Of a stretch of DNA of 47,266 nucleotides, positions 8,708 to 16,890 are shown piece by piece (position 1 is the first letter of the stretch; every line of letters starts with the position of its first letter). A model generated the notes under the pieces. The model did not search any database. It was not told where the DNA came from and worked only from the letters and a program-made list of their open reading frames with translations. Both the position numbers and the translations under genes were made by a program. Source of the DNA: an uncultured Roseburia sp. (GTDB lineage Bacteria; Bacillota; Clostridia; Lachnospirales; Lachnospiraceae); the NCBI GenBank assembly GCA_900550935.1, contig URUD01000018.1, forward strand, positions 1 through 47,266, read 5' to 3'.

Positions 8708-8736
8708 TTTAGATATGATATCTTCTTTCTTGTAAT
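8708..8736 (+). promoter_or_regulatory. Probable sigma-A promoter of the CAP-domain gene
   Basis: TTTAGA (8708-8713), 17 bases, then TGTAAT (8731-8736), with a predicted start near 8743 and an AT-rich leader of about 55 bases. The -35 matches consensus at four of six positions and the -10 at five of six. The surroundings are AT-rich, so chance matches are possible. Confidence 0.4.
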
Positions 8737-8797
8737 AAATATGTAATCATTTTGAAATAAAAATGAAATACATAAGACAGACATGAAGGAGGATATC

Positions 8798-9475
8798 ATG
8801 AAACATCTTAAAATTGGAACAAAAGTTATGGCAGCATCCCTTGTTACAGCAACACTGGCAGGAACCATTGATACAACTGCTTTTGCAGCACCTGTGAAAA
8901 CAGAGTATGCAATCTCTGTGGTATCATGTGGCGAGGAGTTATCCGAGACATGGAAAGAGCTGTGCGATAAAATTGCAAATGGAAACTGGTCAGACTGTCC
9001 GGTACTTCCATTGCCGGGGGAAAGTTTACCGACCCTGCCGGGCGGAAATCAGCCGGAAACAGACAAGCCGGAAACGAGTGAGCCGGATGCAGAGGAAAAC
9101 CTTTCGTTTGCAAAACAGGTCGTAAATCTGGTAAACGAAGAGCGTGCAAAAGCGGGAGTTTCTGCATTGGTACTCGACGAAACACTTGCTTCTGCGGCGA
9201 TGGTGCGTGCAACAGAGATCGAAACATCATTTTCCCATACCAGACCGGACGGAAGAAGCTTCTCTACCGTTTTAAGTGATATGGGGATCCAGTACCGTCG
9301 TTCCGGAGAGAATATCGCGTGGGGACAGCAGAGCCCGGAAGCAGTAATGGAAGGCTGGATGAACAGTGAGGGGCACCGTGCCAATATTTTAAATCCGAAC
9401 TTTACGAAGATCGGAGTCGGTTACCGCAAGAATGCAGCGGGCAGAACCTACTGGACACAGCTGTTTACATCTTAA
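8798..9475 (+). CDS. Secreted CAP/SCP-domain protein
   Basis: Exported protein of the CAP superfamily (cysteine-rich secretory, antigen 5, PR-1), as in Bacillus YkwD; role unknown, perhaps wall-associated. I use ATG 8798 (225 residues), because AAGGAGG sits five bases upstream and itself lies within the first codons of the alternative ATG 8783. The signal peptide ends about AFA-A (residue 30). A Pro/Glu/Thr-rich linker (about 65-98) precedes the CAP domain (about 100-225). The domain shows VNLVNEERAKAGVSAL, FSHTRPDGRSF and the GHRANILNPNFTKIGVG signature. It is monocistronic, between its own promoter and a strong terminator. Confidence 0.9.
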   Translation: MKHLKIGTKVMAASLVTATLAGTIDTTAFAAPVKTEYAISVVSCGEELSETWKELCDKIANGNWSDCPVLPLPGESLPTLPGGNQPETDKPETSEPDAEENLSFAKQVVNLVNEERAKAGVSALVLDETLASAAMVRATEIETSFSHTRPDGRSFSTVLSDMGIQYRRSGENIAWGQQSPEAVMEGWMNSEGHRANILNPNFTKIGVGYRKNAAGRTYWTQLFTS

Positions 9476-9492
9476 AATGAATACAAAATCGA

Positions 9493-9526
9493 GGGCAATC
9501 AGTGGAAACGCTGGTTGCCCTTTTTT
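9493..9526 (+). terminator. Rho-independent terminator after the CAP-domain gene
   Basis: Ten-base stem GGGCAATCAG (9493-9502) with CTGGTTGCCC (9511-9520), one G-T pair and an eight-base loop, followed by TTTTTT. The 3' arm also supplies the putative -35 of the next gene. Confidence 0.9.
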
Positions 9527-9543
9527 CATAATAATGGTAAAAT
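9515..9543 (+). promoter_or_regulatory. Possible promoter of the pyrimidine-nucleoside phosphorylase gene
   Basis: TTGCCC (9515-9520) and TAAAAT (9538-9543) are 17 bases apart, with TG at 9535-9536 making an extended -10. The -35 lies within the descending arm of the preceding terminator. Confidence 0.5.
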
Positions 9544-9587
9544 AAAACTGATTCTATTTCAAATAATTGTGAGGGGAGAGATTTCAC

Positions 9588-10892
9588 ATGAGAATGTACG
9601 ATTTGATTGAAAAAAAGAAATTAGGACAGGAACTTTCGACAGAAGAAATTTCCGAAATGATAAAGGGATTTACAGATGGAAGTGTGCCGGATTACCAGAT
9701 GGCAGCCATGCTGATGGCGATCTGTTTTCAGGGAATGAGCAAACGTGAGACCGTAGATTTGACACTGGCGATGAGAGACAGCGGAGATGTCTTAGACTTA
9801 TCCGGTATCAAAGGCGTAAAAGTCGATAAACACAGCACCGGAGGAGTTGGAGATAAGACATCCCTGGCACTGACCCCGATCATTGCGGCACTTGGCGTAC
9901 CGGTTGCCAAAATGTCAGGAAGAGGACTGGGACATACCGGCGGCACGATCGATAAACTCGAATGTTTCCCGGGATTTACAACCGAGATCTCAGAACAGAC
10001 TTTCATGGACAATGTCAACAAGATCGGTATCGCAATCGCAGGACAGACCGCAAACCTTGCTCCGGCGGACAAGAAATTATATGCACTCCGCGATGTGACA
10101 GCAACGGTAGACCAGATGTCTCTGATCGCAAGCTCCATTATGAGTAAAAAGCTCGCTTCCGGAAGTGATGCTATTGTGCTCGACGTTAAAACCGGAAACG
10201 GTGCATTTATGAAAAAATATGAAGATTCGGTAGCGCTTGCCGAGGCAATGGTTTCCATCGGAACGATGGCGGGCAAAAAGACAACGGCAGTCATTACGGA
10301 TATGGATCAGCCGCTTGGCTATGCAGTCGGAAATTCCGTAGAGGTCATGGAAGCAATCGATACTTTACAGGGACGAGGACCGGAAGATTTCAAACAGGTT
10401 GTATTTGCCTTAGGTGGACAGATGCTTCAGGCAGCAGGCCGTGCAGACAGCCAGGAAGAGGCTGAAAAACTGATGCAGTCTGTGATCAAGGATGGAACCG
10501 CTTTAAAGAAGTTTGCAGAATTTGTAACGGCACAGGGGGGAGATGCTTCCTATGTATATGAGACTGATAAATTTCCGAAAGCATCTTATACAAAAGAGAT
10601 CCCTGCCACAAAAGAAGGCTATGTGGGACGTATTTTGGCAGAAGAGATCGGAATTGCCTGCATGACATTAGGAGGAGGCAGAGAGACCAAAGAGAGCAGC
10701 ATTGATCTGTCCGTCGGCATCATCTTAAAAAAGAAAAACGGCGATTTTGTGAAAGAAGGAGAAACGATCGCGGTCGTATACGGCAATGACACCGGAAAAA
10801 TGGAACGCGCAATGGAAAAGATCCAGAATGCGTACGAAATTACAGCTGAAAAACCAGAGGGAAGACCGGTTGTATTAAAATATATCAAATAA
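9588..10892 (+). CDS. pdp: Pyrimidine-nucleoside phosphorylase
   Basis: Cleaves uridine, thymidine or deoxyuridine with phosphate to a base and (deoxy)ribose-1-phosphate, in cytosolic nucleoside salvage. At 434 residues it fits the Firmicute Pdp/DeoA family. The phosphate-binding region KHSTGGVGDKTS starts at K81, and the thymidine/pyrimidine phosphorylase signature SGRGLGHTGGT is at 110-120. The start ATG follows GGGGAG. It has its own probable promoter just past a terminator, and is followed after 39 bases by a sporulation gene with a different promoter type. I see no deoC or cdd partner. A DeoA-like specificity for thymidine cannot be excluded. Confidence 0.92.
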   Translation: MRMYDLIEKKKLGQELSTEEISEMIKGFTDGSVPDYQMAAMLMAICFQGMSKRETVDLTLAMRDSGDVLDLSGIKGVKVDKHSTGGVGDKTSLALTPIIAALGVPVAKMSGRGLGHTGGTIDKLECFPGFTTEISEQTFMDNVNKIGIAIAGQTANLAPADKKLYALRDVTATVDQMSLIASSIMSKKLASGSDAIVLDVKTGNGAFMKKYEDSVALAEAMVSIGTMAGKKTTAVITDMDQPLGYAVGNSVEVMEAIDTLQGRGPEDFKQVVFALGGQMLQAAGRADSQEEAEKLMQSVIKDGTALKKFAEFVTAQGGDASYVYETDKFPKASYTKEIPATKEGYVGRILAEEIGIACMTLGGGRETKESSIDLSVGIILKKKNGDFVKEGETIAVVYGNDTGKMERAMEKIQNAYEITAEKPEGRPVVLKYIK

Positions 10893-10897
10893 GCTAT

Positions 10898-10926
10898 GAA
10901 TAAGATTTTTCTAAAATTCATATAGT
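10898..10926 (+). promoter_or_regulatory. Sigma-E-like sporulation promoter of yqfC
   Basis: GAATAAG (10898-10904), a 14-base spacer, then CATATAGT (10919-10926). This resembles the mother-cell sigma-E consensus (KMATATT, 14-15 bases, CATACAHT). The predicted start falls at about 10932, the start codon itself. An inverted repeat, TATGAAT/ATTCATA (10895-10901, 10916-10922), overlaps it. Confidence 0.5.
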
Positions 10927-10931
10927 TATAT

Positions 10932-11201
10932 ATGAAAAAAAATCAAAAAGAAACATTCATAAATCATTTAGAATTACCCAAAGACCTGATGCTTGGTGCA
11001 GCGATCGTGACCGTGACAGGGCGGCAGGAAGTTCTCATAGCAAACTATAAAGGAATCCTGGAATATGAGGATTCCTTTATCCGAATACAGACCAAAAACT
11101 GCAGGATCGTAATCTCCGGTTCCCATCTTGCCATTGAGTACTATACGAATGAGGAAATGAAGATCACTGGTTTTATCGACCGGGTGCAGTACGAGAATTA
11201 A
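10932..11201 (+). CDS. yqfC: Sporulation protein YqfC (YabP/YqfC family)
   Basis: Small (89-residue) mother-cell sporulation protein of the YabP/YqfC family, a beta-rich fold whose exact job in coat or engulfment is not settled. Diagnostic parts are LPKDLMLGAAIVTVTGRQEVLIANYKG split around residue 30, FIRIQTKNCRIVISG, and the YYTNEEMKITG tail. It stands before yqfD, the conserved order in spore formers. No Shine-Dalgarno is visible before the only possible ATG, because an in-frame TAG lies at 10923. The message may be nearly leaderless. Confidence 0.88.
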   Translation: MKKNQKETFINHLELPKDLMLGAAIVTVTGRQEVLIANYKGILEYEDSFIRIQTKNCRIVISGSHLAIEYYTNEEMKITGFIDRVQYEN

Positions 11202-11204
11202 GCC

Positions 11205-12452
11205 ATGCTGCTGTCTGTGATCAAATATTTCAGAGGGTATCTGTATGTGCGGTTGACAGGATATGCACCGGAGCGTTTCCTGAATCTGTGCGGCAGCCGG
11301 AATATCCTCATCTGGAACCTGACATCCTGTGAGGACGGTTACGAATTTTGTATCAGCGTAGATGGATTTCGAAAATTAAAACCCATCTTAAAAAAGACAA
11401 AGACCAGACTGAAAATACGAAAAAGGATCGGGCTTCCGTTTTGGCTGTATCATTACCGGAAACGAAAAGTGTTTGGCATCGGACTGATCGTATTTGCAGG
11501 ACTCATTTATCTGCTTTCCGGTTATCTGTGGAACATCGAGGTCAACGGAAATTCCCATCTGTCCGAAGAGATGGTACTGGATTTTCTAAAAGAGGAAAAT
11601 GCCGCGTTTGGCGCGAAGATCAAAGAGATCGATTGTACCATGCTGGAAGAGGATTTGAGGACGAAGTACAGTGAAGTTATCTGGACTTCCATTAAGATCT
11701 ATGGCACAAAGATGACCGTTGATATCCAGGAAAGCCTGCTGCCGGATGAGAAATATAAGAAAGAGGATGACCGTGTGCTTGATATTGTTGCATCGGAAGA
11801 CGGCGTGATCAAAGACATGGTGACCCGTAGCGGGACCCCGCTTGTCAAAGAGGCAGCCGAGGTAAAAAAAGGAGATATCCTTGTCAGCGGGCAGATCGAG
11901 ATCTTAAATGACGATGGAGAAATCTCAAAATACTTATCACACAGCGCGGATGCGGATATCTATGCGGAAGTGGTCTATCCCTATGAAGATACGATCAAAG
12001 GGGCATATCTGGATCAGGTTTTTACCGGAGAGGTAAAGACAGATTATGGGTTGCGTTTTTTTGATGTGGAGATCCGGAATCCATTTTTCCGGCTGAATGA
12101 AAAAACTTCGTATGAAATCGTGACAGAAGCGAGACAATTCCATTTTACGGATAATTTTTATCTCCCCGTTTTTCTGGAAAAACAGACCTGTCAGGCGTAC
12201 GAAGCGACCGAAAAACTGTATACGAAAGAGCAGATCAAGGCACTTGCGGAGAAGAATTTAAAAAATTATCTTACAGAATTGGAAGAAAAGGGTATTCAAA
12301 TTATAGAAAAAAATGTTATGATAGTAAAAACAAAGCAGAACTATGTGGTAAAAGGAACGATCCGAGCCTATCAGAGCATCGTATCTTATGCACCCACAGA
12401 AGTACCTGACATTACGAGTGAAGAAAGGCAAACGACGGATGAGTCTGACTGA
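11205..12452 (+). CDS. yqfD: Sporulation protein YqfD
   Basis: Membrane sporulation protein of the YqfD/SpoIV-associated family, 415 residues. A soluble N-terminal part (to about 85) is followed by a membrane helix (about 88-108, VFGIGLIVFAGLIYLLSGYL). A long extracytoplasmic domain begins WNIEVNGNSHLS, which recalls a POTRA-like fold. It starts three bases after yqfC with only a poor ribosome site, so translation is probably coupled. Its last 14 bases overlap phoH. In spore formers the pair is under mother-cell control, which fits the sigma-E-like site upstream of yqfC. Confidence 0.9.
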   Translation: MLLSVIKYFRGYLYVRLTGYAPERFLNLCGSRNILIWNLTSCEDGYEFCISVDGFRKLKPILKKTKTRLKIRKRIGLPFWLYHYRKRKVFGIGLIVFAGLIYLLSGYLWNIEVNGNSHLSEEMVLDFLKEENAAFGAKIKEIDCTMLEEDLRTKYSEVIWTSIKIYGTKMTVDIQESLLPDEKYKKEDDRVLDIVASEDGVIKDMVTRSGTPLVKEAAEVKKGDILVSGQIEILNDDGEISKYLSHSADADIYAEVVYPYEDTIKGAYLDQVFTGEVKTDYGLRFFDVEIRNPFFRLNEKTSYEIVTEARQFHFTDNFYLPVFLEKQTCQAYEATEKLYTKEQIKALAEKNLKNYLTELEEKGIQIIEKNVMIVKTKQNYVVKGTIRAYQSIVSYAPTEVPDITSEERQTTDESD

Positions 12453-13458
12453 AGTATCATTAAATATTCCATCTGACCATATGGCTAATGTCTTTGGCCA
12501 GTTTGACACTTATATTAAAAAGATAGAACGTACCTTAAATGTGACCGTTGTCCTGCGAGGAGAGGATATGAAGATCCTTGGCAGCGAGACACAGATCAAA
12601 CGTGCTTCGGATGTGTTTTTGCAGCTGATCGAATTATCCAAGCGTGGAAACGTTATCACAGAGCAGAACGTAAACTATGCACTGGCACTCCTTGCAGAGG
12701 AAAAGCAGGATGCGATCGTAGAGATCGACAAGGACTGTATCTGCCATACGATAAATGGCAAACCGGTAAAACCGAAAACACTGGGACAGAAACATTATGT
12801 TGATGCCATCCGGGAAAAGATGATCGTATTTGGCATGGGACCGGCGGGTACCGGTAAGACCTACCTTGCAATGGCAATGGCGATCACCGCATTTAAAAAC
12901 GAAGAGGTTGGCCGTATCATCTTAACCAGACCTGCCATAGAAGCAGGAGAGAAGCTTGGATTTTTACCGGGAGATCTGCAGAGCAAGGTCGACCCGTATT
13001 TAAGACCACTTTATGATGCCCTGTATCAGATCATGGGCGCAGAGAGTTTCCAGAAAAATATGGAAAAGGGTCTGATCGAGGTTGCACCGCTTGCCTATAT
13101 GAGAGGTCGTACCCTAGACAATGCGTTTATCATCTTAGATGAGGCGCAGAATACAACTCCGGCACAGATGAAGATGTTTTTAACCCGTATTGGATTTGGT
13201 TCCAAAGCGGTCATTACCGGAGATGCAACGCAGAAAGACTTAGCACCGGGAAGCCCGTCCGGACTTGATGTTGCGCTTAAAGTATTAAAAAAAGTGGATG
13301 AGATCGGTATCTGTGAACTGACCAGTCAGGACGTGGTACGTCATCCACTGGTACAAAAGATTGTAAAAGCATACGAGGATTACGAGAGCAGGACCAAGGC
13401 GAAAACAGCCAAAGGGCGCACGTCATCCACAAGAAAAAGACAGGAGATGAAACAGTAA
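12439..13458 (+). CDS. phoH: PhoH family ATPase (YbeZ type)
   Basis: P-loop ATPase of the PhoH-like family, linked to RNA metabolism by its conserved position next to ybeY. I choose ATG 12439 (339 residues, MSLTEVSLNIP), as family members begin; ATG 12388 would add a basic stretch inside yqfD. Walker A GPAGTGKT is at 134-141 and the Walker B region IILDEAQNT near 235. A KH-like segment lies near the N-terminus (about 30-65). The start overlaps yqfD and the stop overlaps the next ATG, so this is a compact operon. The basic C-terminal tail (about 310-339) is low in complexity. Confidence 0.95.
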   Translation: MSLTEVSLNIPSDHMANVFGQFDTYIKKIERTLNVTVVLRGEDMKILGSETQIKRASDVFLQLIELSKRGNVITEQNVNYALALLAEEKQDAIVEIDKDCICHTINGKPVKPKTLGQKHYVDAIREKMIVFGMGPAGTGKTYLAMAMAITAFKNEEVGRIILTRPAIEAGEKLGFLPGDLQSKVDPYLRPLYDALYQIMGAESFQKNMEKGLIEVAPLAYMRGRTLDNAFIILDEAQNTTPAQMKMFLTRIGFGSKAVITGDATQKDLAPGSPSGLDVALKVLKKVDEIGICELTSQDVVRHPLVQKIVKAYEDYESRTKAKTAKGRTSSTRKRQEMKQ

Positions 13459-14633
13459 TGCAGGAACGCATCATAGGAAAACGGGTGTTGAATGTGTTCT
13501 TGATGTTTGTGATTACAATTACTGCAATCGGTATCATAGGGTATGAAAAGGCACTCTGGCTTGACCAGCTATTGTCTGTTATCCTGATCTGCATTACTTT
13601 TTTTGTATTGTTTTTGTTTGTTTTAGAACACCATCGCGCGATGAAATTGATATCAAATAATGCCGGAACTGACTTCAGGAAGGTGCTGAAAGGATATCTG
13701 ATCGCTGCCATTGCGGCAGTGGTCTGTGCTGCCATGCCGGAGTTTTTGCGTCCGGTTATTGTGATTCCGATCTGCATGCTTGCATTTTCGAATCAGGGGC
13801 TTGCACTCTGTGTCGGGATCTTCTGGGATGCGATCCTTGCTCTGATGGCAGGATTCCATGTGCAGGAACTGGTTTTGTGCTGTCTGATGACACTGTTTGG
13901 CGCCATGCTCGCGGAAGCAATGCAGTACAGCCGCATTTTATGGTACAACGTTATCATATTCTGCCTTTGCACCATGCTGCCGGGGATCTTTTATTATCTG
14001 TCCTATCAGGAAGTGCGGATCAGCCTGTTTTTCCTGGGGGCAACTGAGGGCGCATTTCTTTGTTCCTTGCTGGCTGTCTTTTTCCATCGTGCAGTCAAAG
14101 ACCGGGATGCAGAGATTACAACACAGCTGGATGACATCATTGATGCCTCTTTTCCTCTGGCAAAGGAGCTGGCACGTTTTTCCAAAAAGGATTACAAACA
14201 TGCCAGAAGGGTATCGGAACTTGCCGGAGATTGTGCAAAAGCAGTTGACGCAGATGAAAAGGTCTGCCGTGCTGCCGGATTTTATTACCGGATCGGTATC
14301 TTACGGGGTGAGACGATACGGGAGAGCGGTGTGCGGATCGCAGAGGAACAGTGCTTTCCAGAGAGCGTGATCCAGATCATCAATGAATATAAGGGAGAAG
14401 AAACATTGCCATCTACCGTAGAATCTGCGATCATTCAGATGGTGGACGGGGTGATGAAAAAGGTAGAAGTGCTTGACCAGACAACGATGTCAAGTGAGTG
14501 GAATCAGGACATGGTGATCTATCAGACCCTGAATGAATTTTCTACCAATGGCATGTATGACAATGCGGGGATGAGTATGAATATGTTCTTAAAGATCAGG
14601 GAATACCTGGTACAGGAAGGAGATTTGTTATGA
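13458..14633 (+). CDS. PgpH-like 7TM protein with degenerate HD domain
   Basis: This gene occupies the usual position of pgpH/yqfF (7TM-HD c-di-AMP phosphodiesterase) between phoH and ybeY, but it is short (391 versus about 700 residues). Residues 1-215 hold about six or seven membrane helices. The large extracellular domain of PgpH is absent. The cytoplasmic part (about 216-391) aligns in pattern with the HD domain: KHARRVSELAGDCA at 247-260 and SAIIQMVDGV near 325. The metal-binding HD of YYHDIGK reads YYRIGIL (276-282), with one residue lost and no His-Asp. The later HH position reads EYKG. It is probably a catalytically dead relative, perhaps a nucleotide-binding or regulatory protein. 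It starts on the last base of phoH's stop and overlaps ybeY by four bases. Confidence 0.75.
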   Translation: MQERIIGKRVLNVFLMFVITITAIGIIGYEKALWLDQLLSVILICITFFVLFLFVLEHHRAMKLISNNAGTDFRKVLKGYLIAAIAAVVCAAMPEFLRPVIVIPICMLAFSNQGLALCVGIFWDAILALMAGFHVQELVLCCLMTLFGAMLAEAMQYSRILWYNVIIFCLCTMLPGIFYYLSYQEVRISLFFLGATEGAFLCSLLAVFFHRAVKDRDAEITTQLDDIIDASFPLAKELARFSKKDYKHARRVSELAGDCAKAVDADEKVCRAAGFYYRIGILRGETIRESGVRIAEEQCFPESVIQIINEYKGEETLPSTVESAIIQMVDGVMKKVEVLDQTTMSSEWNQDMVIYQTLNEFSTNGMYDNAGMSMNMFLKIREYLVQEGDLL

Positions 14634-15127
14634 GCCTTTTTATTGAGACAGAAGTGGACGTGCCGTTTTCCTTTGACTGGGAAGAGATTGCCAGAAAGGT
14701 CATCGACTATACGATAGAACATGAGGATTTCCCTTATGAGGCAGAGGTAAATCTGACGCTTACGGACAATGAGGGGATCCATGAAGTAAACAAAAATTTC
14801 CGTCAGATCGACAGACCAACGGATGTTTTGTCATTTCCAATGCTTTCCTATGAGCAGGCAGGCGATTTTTCCAGACTGGAAGAGGATTATGACGATAATT
14901 TTAATCCGGACACCGGAGAGATCATGCTTGGGGATATCCTGATCTCGGTAGACAAGGTATTGGAGCAGGCAGAAAGCTATGGGCACAGTGAAATGAGAGA
15001 GTTTTCTTTTCTCATCGTGCACAGCATGCTCCACCTCTTCGGATATGACCATATGACACCGGAAGAGGCGGCAGTCATGGAGGAAAAGCAGAACATCATC
15101 TTGAATGAGTTAAACATTTTAAGATAA
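14630..15127 (+). CDS. ybeY: Endoribonuclease YbeY (16S rRNA maturation)
   Basis: Zinc metalloenzyme that matures the 16S rRNA 3' end and takes part in ribosome quality control. The 165-residue length is normal. The metal motif HSMLHLFGYDH carries H131, H135 and H141. The conserved arginine region FRQIDRPTDVLSFPM is at 57-71. Its ATG overlaps the PgpH-like gene by ATGA with GGAG nearby. With phoH two genes upstream, it keeps the ancient phoH-ybeY pairing. The usual downstream partners (dgkA, cdd, era) are missing here; a flippase follows instead. Confidence 0.95.
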   Translation: MSLFIETEVDVPFSFDWEEIARKVIDYTIEHEDFPYEAEVNLTLTDNEGIHEVNKNFRQIDRPTDVLSFPMLSYEQAGDFSRLEEDYDDNFNPDTGEIMLGDILISVDKVLEQAESYGHSEMREFSFLIVHSMLHLFGYDHMTPEEAAVMEEKQNIILNELNILR

Positions 15128-15142
15128 ATCGAGGTTAGTTAC

Positions 15143-16801
15143 ATGGGCAGACAGAATAAAAAGAGCAACAGCTTTCTGATGCAGGGCTCCATTTTGGCGG
15201 TCGCATCGATCGTCAGCAGGATCATCGGGTTGATCTATCGTATTCCATTGACCAATATTATTGGCGATACCGGAAACAATTATTACGGAACAGCCTTCCG
15301 CATCTACAATATCCTTTTGATCATTTCTTCTTACAGCCTCCCGCTTGCGGTTTCCAAACTGGTTTCTGCAAATATGTCACAGGGGCGCAGGAGAAATGTA
15401 TACCGTATTCTGAAATGTGCACTTTTGTTTGGTGTGGTATCGGGAACGATCGCAGCACTGATCTTATATTTCGGAGCAGAATTTATCACGACGACGTTAA
15501 TGCGTACGCCACTCAGTATCTTTGCCGTAAAGGTATTGGTTCCGGTACTTTTGATCGTAGCGGTACTTGGCGTTATGCGTGGATTTTTCCAAGGACTCGG
15601 AACGATGATGCCGAGTGCAACCTCGCAGATCTTAGAGCAGATCGTAAATGCGGTCGTCAGTGTCTGGGCAGCATATGTTCTGGTAGGAGAGGGAGCAAAA
15701 GCAGGCGCACTTCTTGACAACAAAGAAAATTATGCAGCGGCTTACGGTGCCGCGGGCGGTACTCTTGGTACTGCGATGGGAGCGGTAACAGCGTTACTGT
15801 TTTGTACCTTTGTGCTTGTCGTTTACCTTGGACCATTTAAGAAACGTCTGAAAAAAGAACGAAAATCAAATGTGGATTCGTATGGTTCCATTATGAAAGT
15901 GCTGATCGCAACGATCGTGCCGGTGCTGCTCAGCAGTACTATTTACAACTGCAATGCGCTGATTGATGATGGTGTATACAAACATCTTGCAGCATTTCAG
16001 GGATATACCGAAGCCCAGTATGGCAGCTGGAGCGGCATCTATTCCGGGAAATATCAGCTTTTGATCAATGTGCCGATCTCCATTGCATCTGCACTGGCGG
16101 CTTCTTCGGTGCCGGCACTGACGGCAGCTTACGCAAGCGGCAAGAGACAGGAAGCAAAACGACAGATGAACATGGCAACCCGTTTCATCATGGTGATCGC
16201 ATTTCCGTGTGCAGTCGGAATGGGTGTACTGGCATCTCCGATCTTACAGATGTTATTGCACGATTCATCTGAACTTTCTGCCAGAATGCTTCAGGTGGGA
16301 GCGGCTGCGGTACTGGTATTCTCCCTGTCTACTTTATCCAATGGACTGTTGCAGGGTATTAACCGGATGAAAGAGCCAATCAAAAATGCGCTGATCGCAC
16401 TGGTATTACATCTGATCGTACTGGTTGCGCTGATGCTGTTACTGGACTTAAATATCTATGCGGTCGTGATCGCCAACATGGTATTTGGGCTGCTGATGTG
16501 TATTTTAAACGGACGTTCCTTAAGAAAATACAGCGGCTACAGACAGGAAGTATTTAAGACATTTTTTGTCCCGGCGGTATCGTCCGTTGGAATGGGCGTT
16601 GTGGTACTGTTGTGTTATAAAGGGATCTTATATCTGATCCGCAGCAATACGGTGGCAACGATCGTTTCCATTCTGATCGGTGCGATCGTCTACGCAGTCC
16701 TGTTGTTATTATTAAAAGGATTAAGTGAGCAGGAGATCTTACGTTTCCCGAAGGGACATCTTCTGGTTGCACTTGCAAAGAAATTCCATTTATTACAATA
16801 A
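15143..16801 (+). CDS. Lipid-linked polysaccharide flippase, SpoVB/MurJ (YtgP-like) family
   Basis: Polytopic membrane protein of the MOP superfamily (552 residues, about 14 helices). Such proteins flip lipid II or other undecaprenyl-linked sugars. The N-terminal GSILAVASIVSRIIGLIYRI and the MRGFFQGLGTMMPSATSQI region near 150 are typical of the YtgP/SpoVB group. I cannot tell the vegetative MurJ role from the sporulation SpoVB role. The nearby yqfC and yqfD and the BofC-like gene fit a sporulation link; ybeY fits housekeeping. It starts 15 bases after ybeY, with GAGG upstream, and no terminator follows. Confidence 0.88.
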   Translation: MGRQNKKSNSFLMQGSILAVASIVSRIIGLIYRIPLTNIIGDTGNNYYGTAFRIYNILLIISSYSLPLAVSKLVSANMSQGRRRNVYRILKCALLFGVVSGTIAALILYFGAEFITTTLMRTPLSIFAVKVLVPVLLIVAVLGVMRGFFQGLGTMMPSATSQILEQIVNAVVSVWAAYVLVGEGAKAGALLDNKENYAAAYGAAGGTLGTAMGAVTALLFCTFVLVVYLGPFKKRLKKERKSNVDSYGSIMKVLIATIVPVLLSSTIYNCNALIDDGVYKHLAAFQGYTEAQYGSWSGIYSGKYQLLINVPISIASALAASSVPALTAAYASGKRQEAKRQMNMATRFIMVIAFPCAVGMGVLASPILQMLLHDSSELSARMLQVGAAAVLVFSLSTLSNGLLQGINRMKEPIKNALIALVLHLIVLVALMLLLDLNIYAVVIANMVFGLLMCILNGRSLRKYSGYRQEVFKTFFVPAVSSVGMGVVVLLCYKGILYLIRSNTVATIVSILIGAIVYAVLLLLLKGLSEQEILRFPKGHLLVALAKKFHLLQ

Positions 16802-16857
16802 ATGTATAAAAACAAAAAAATAGCAAATACTTATCGTAACATGCCCATCCGGGCGGC

Positions 16858-16890
16858 GCGGACAGAACCGCAGATTGTGAGGAAACATGA
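16858..16890 (+). promoter_or_regulatory. Small leader hairpin and ribosome site before the BofC-like gene
   Basis: GCGG (16858-16861), ACAGAA and CCGC (16868-16871) form a short hairpin just before GTGAGGAAAC and the ATG at 16887. The 12-base block CAGAACCGCAGA and the following GGAAACAT recur in the radC leader (28009-28030). Confidence 0.4.
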
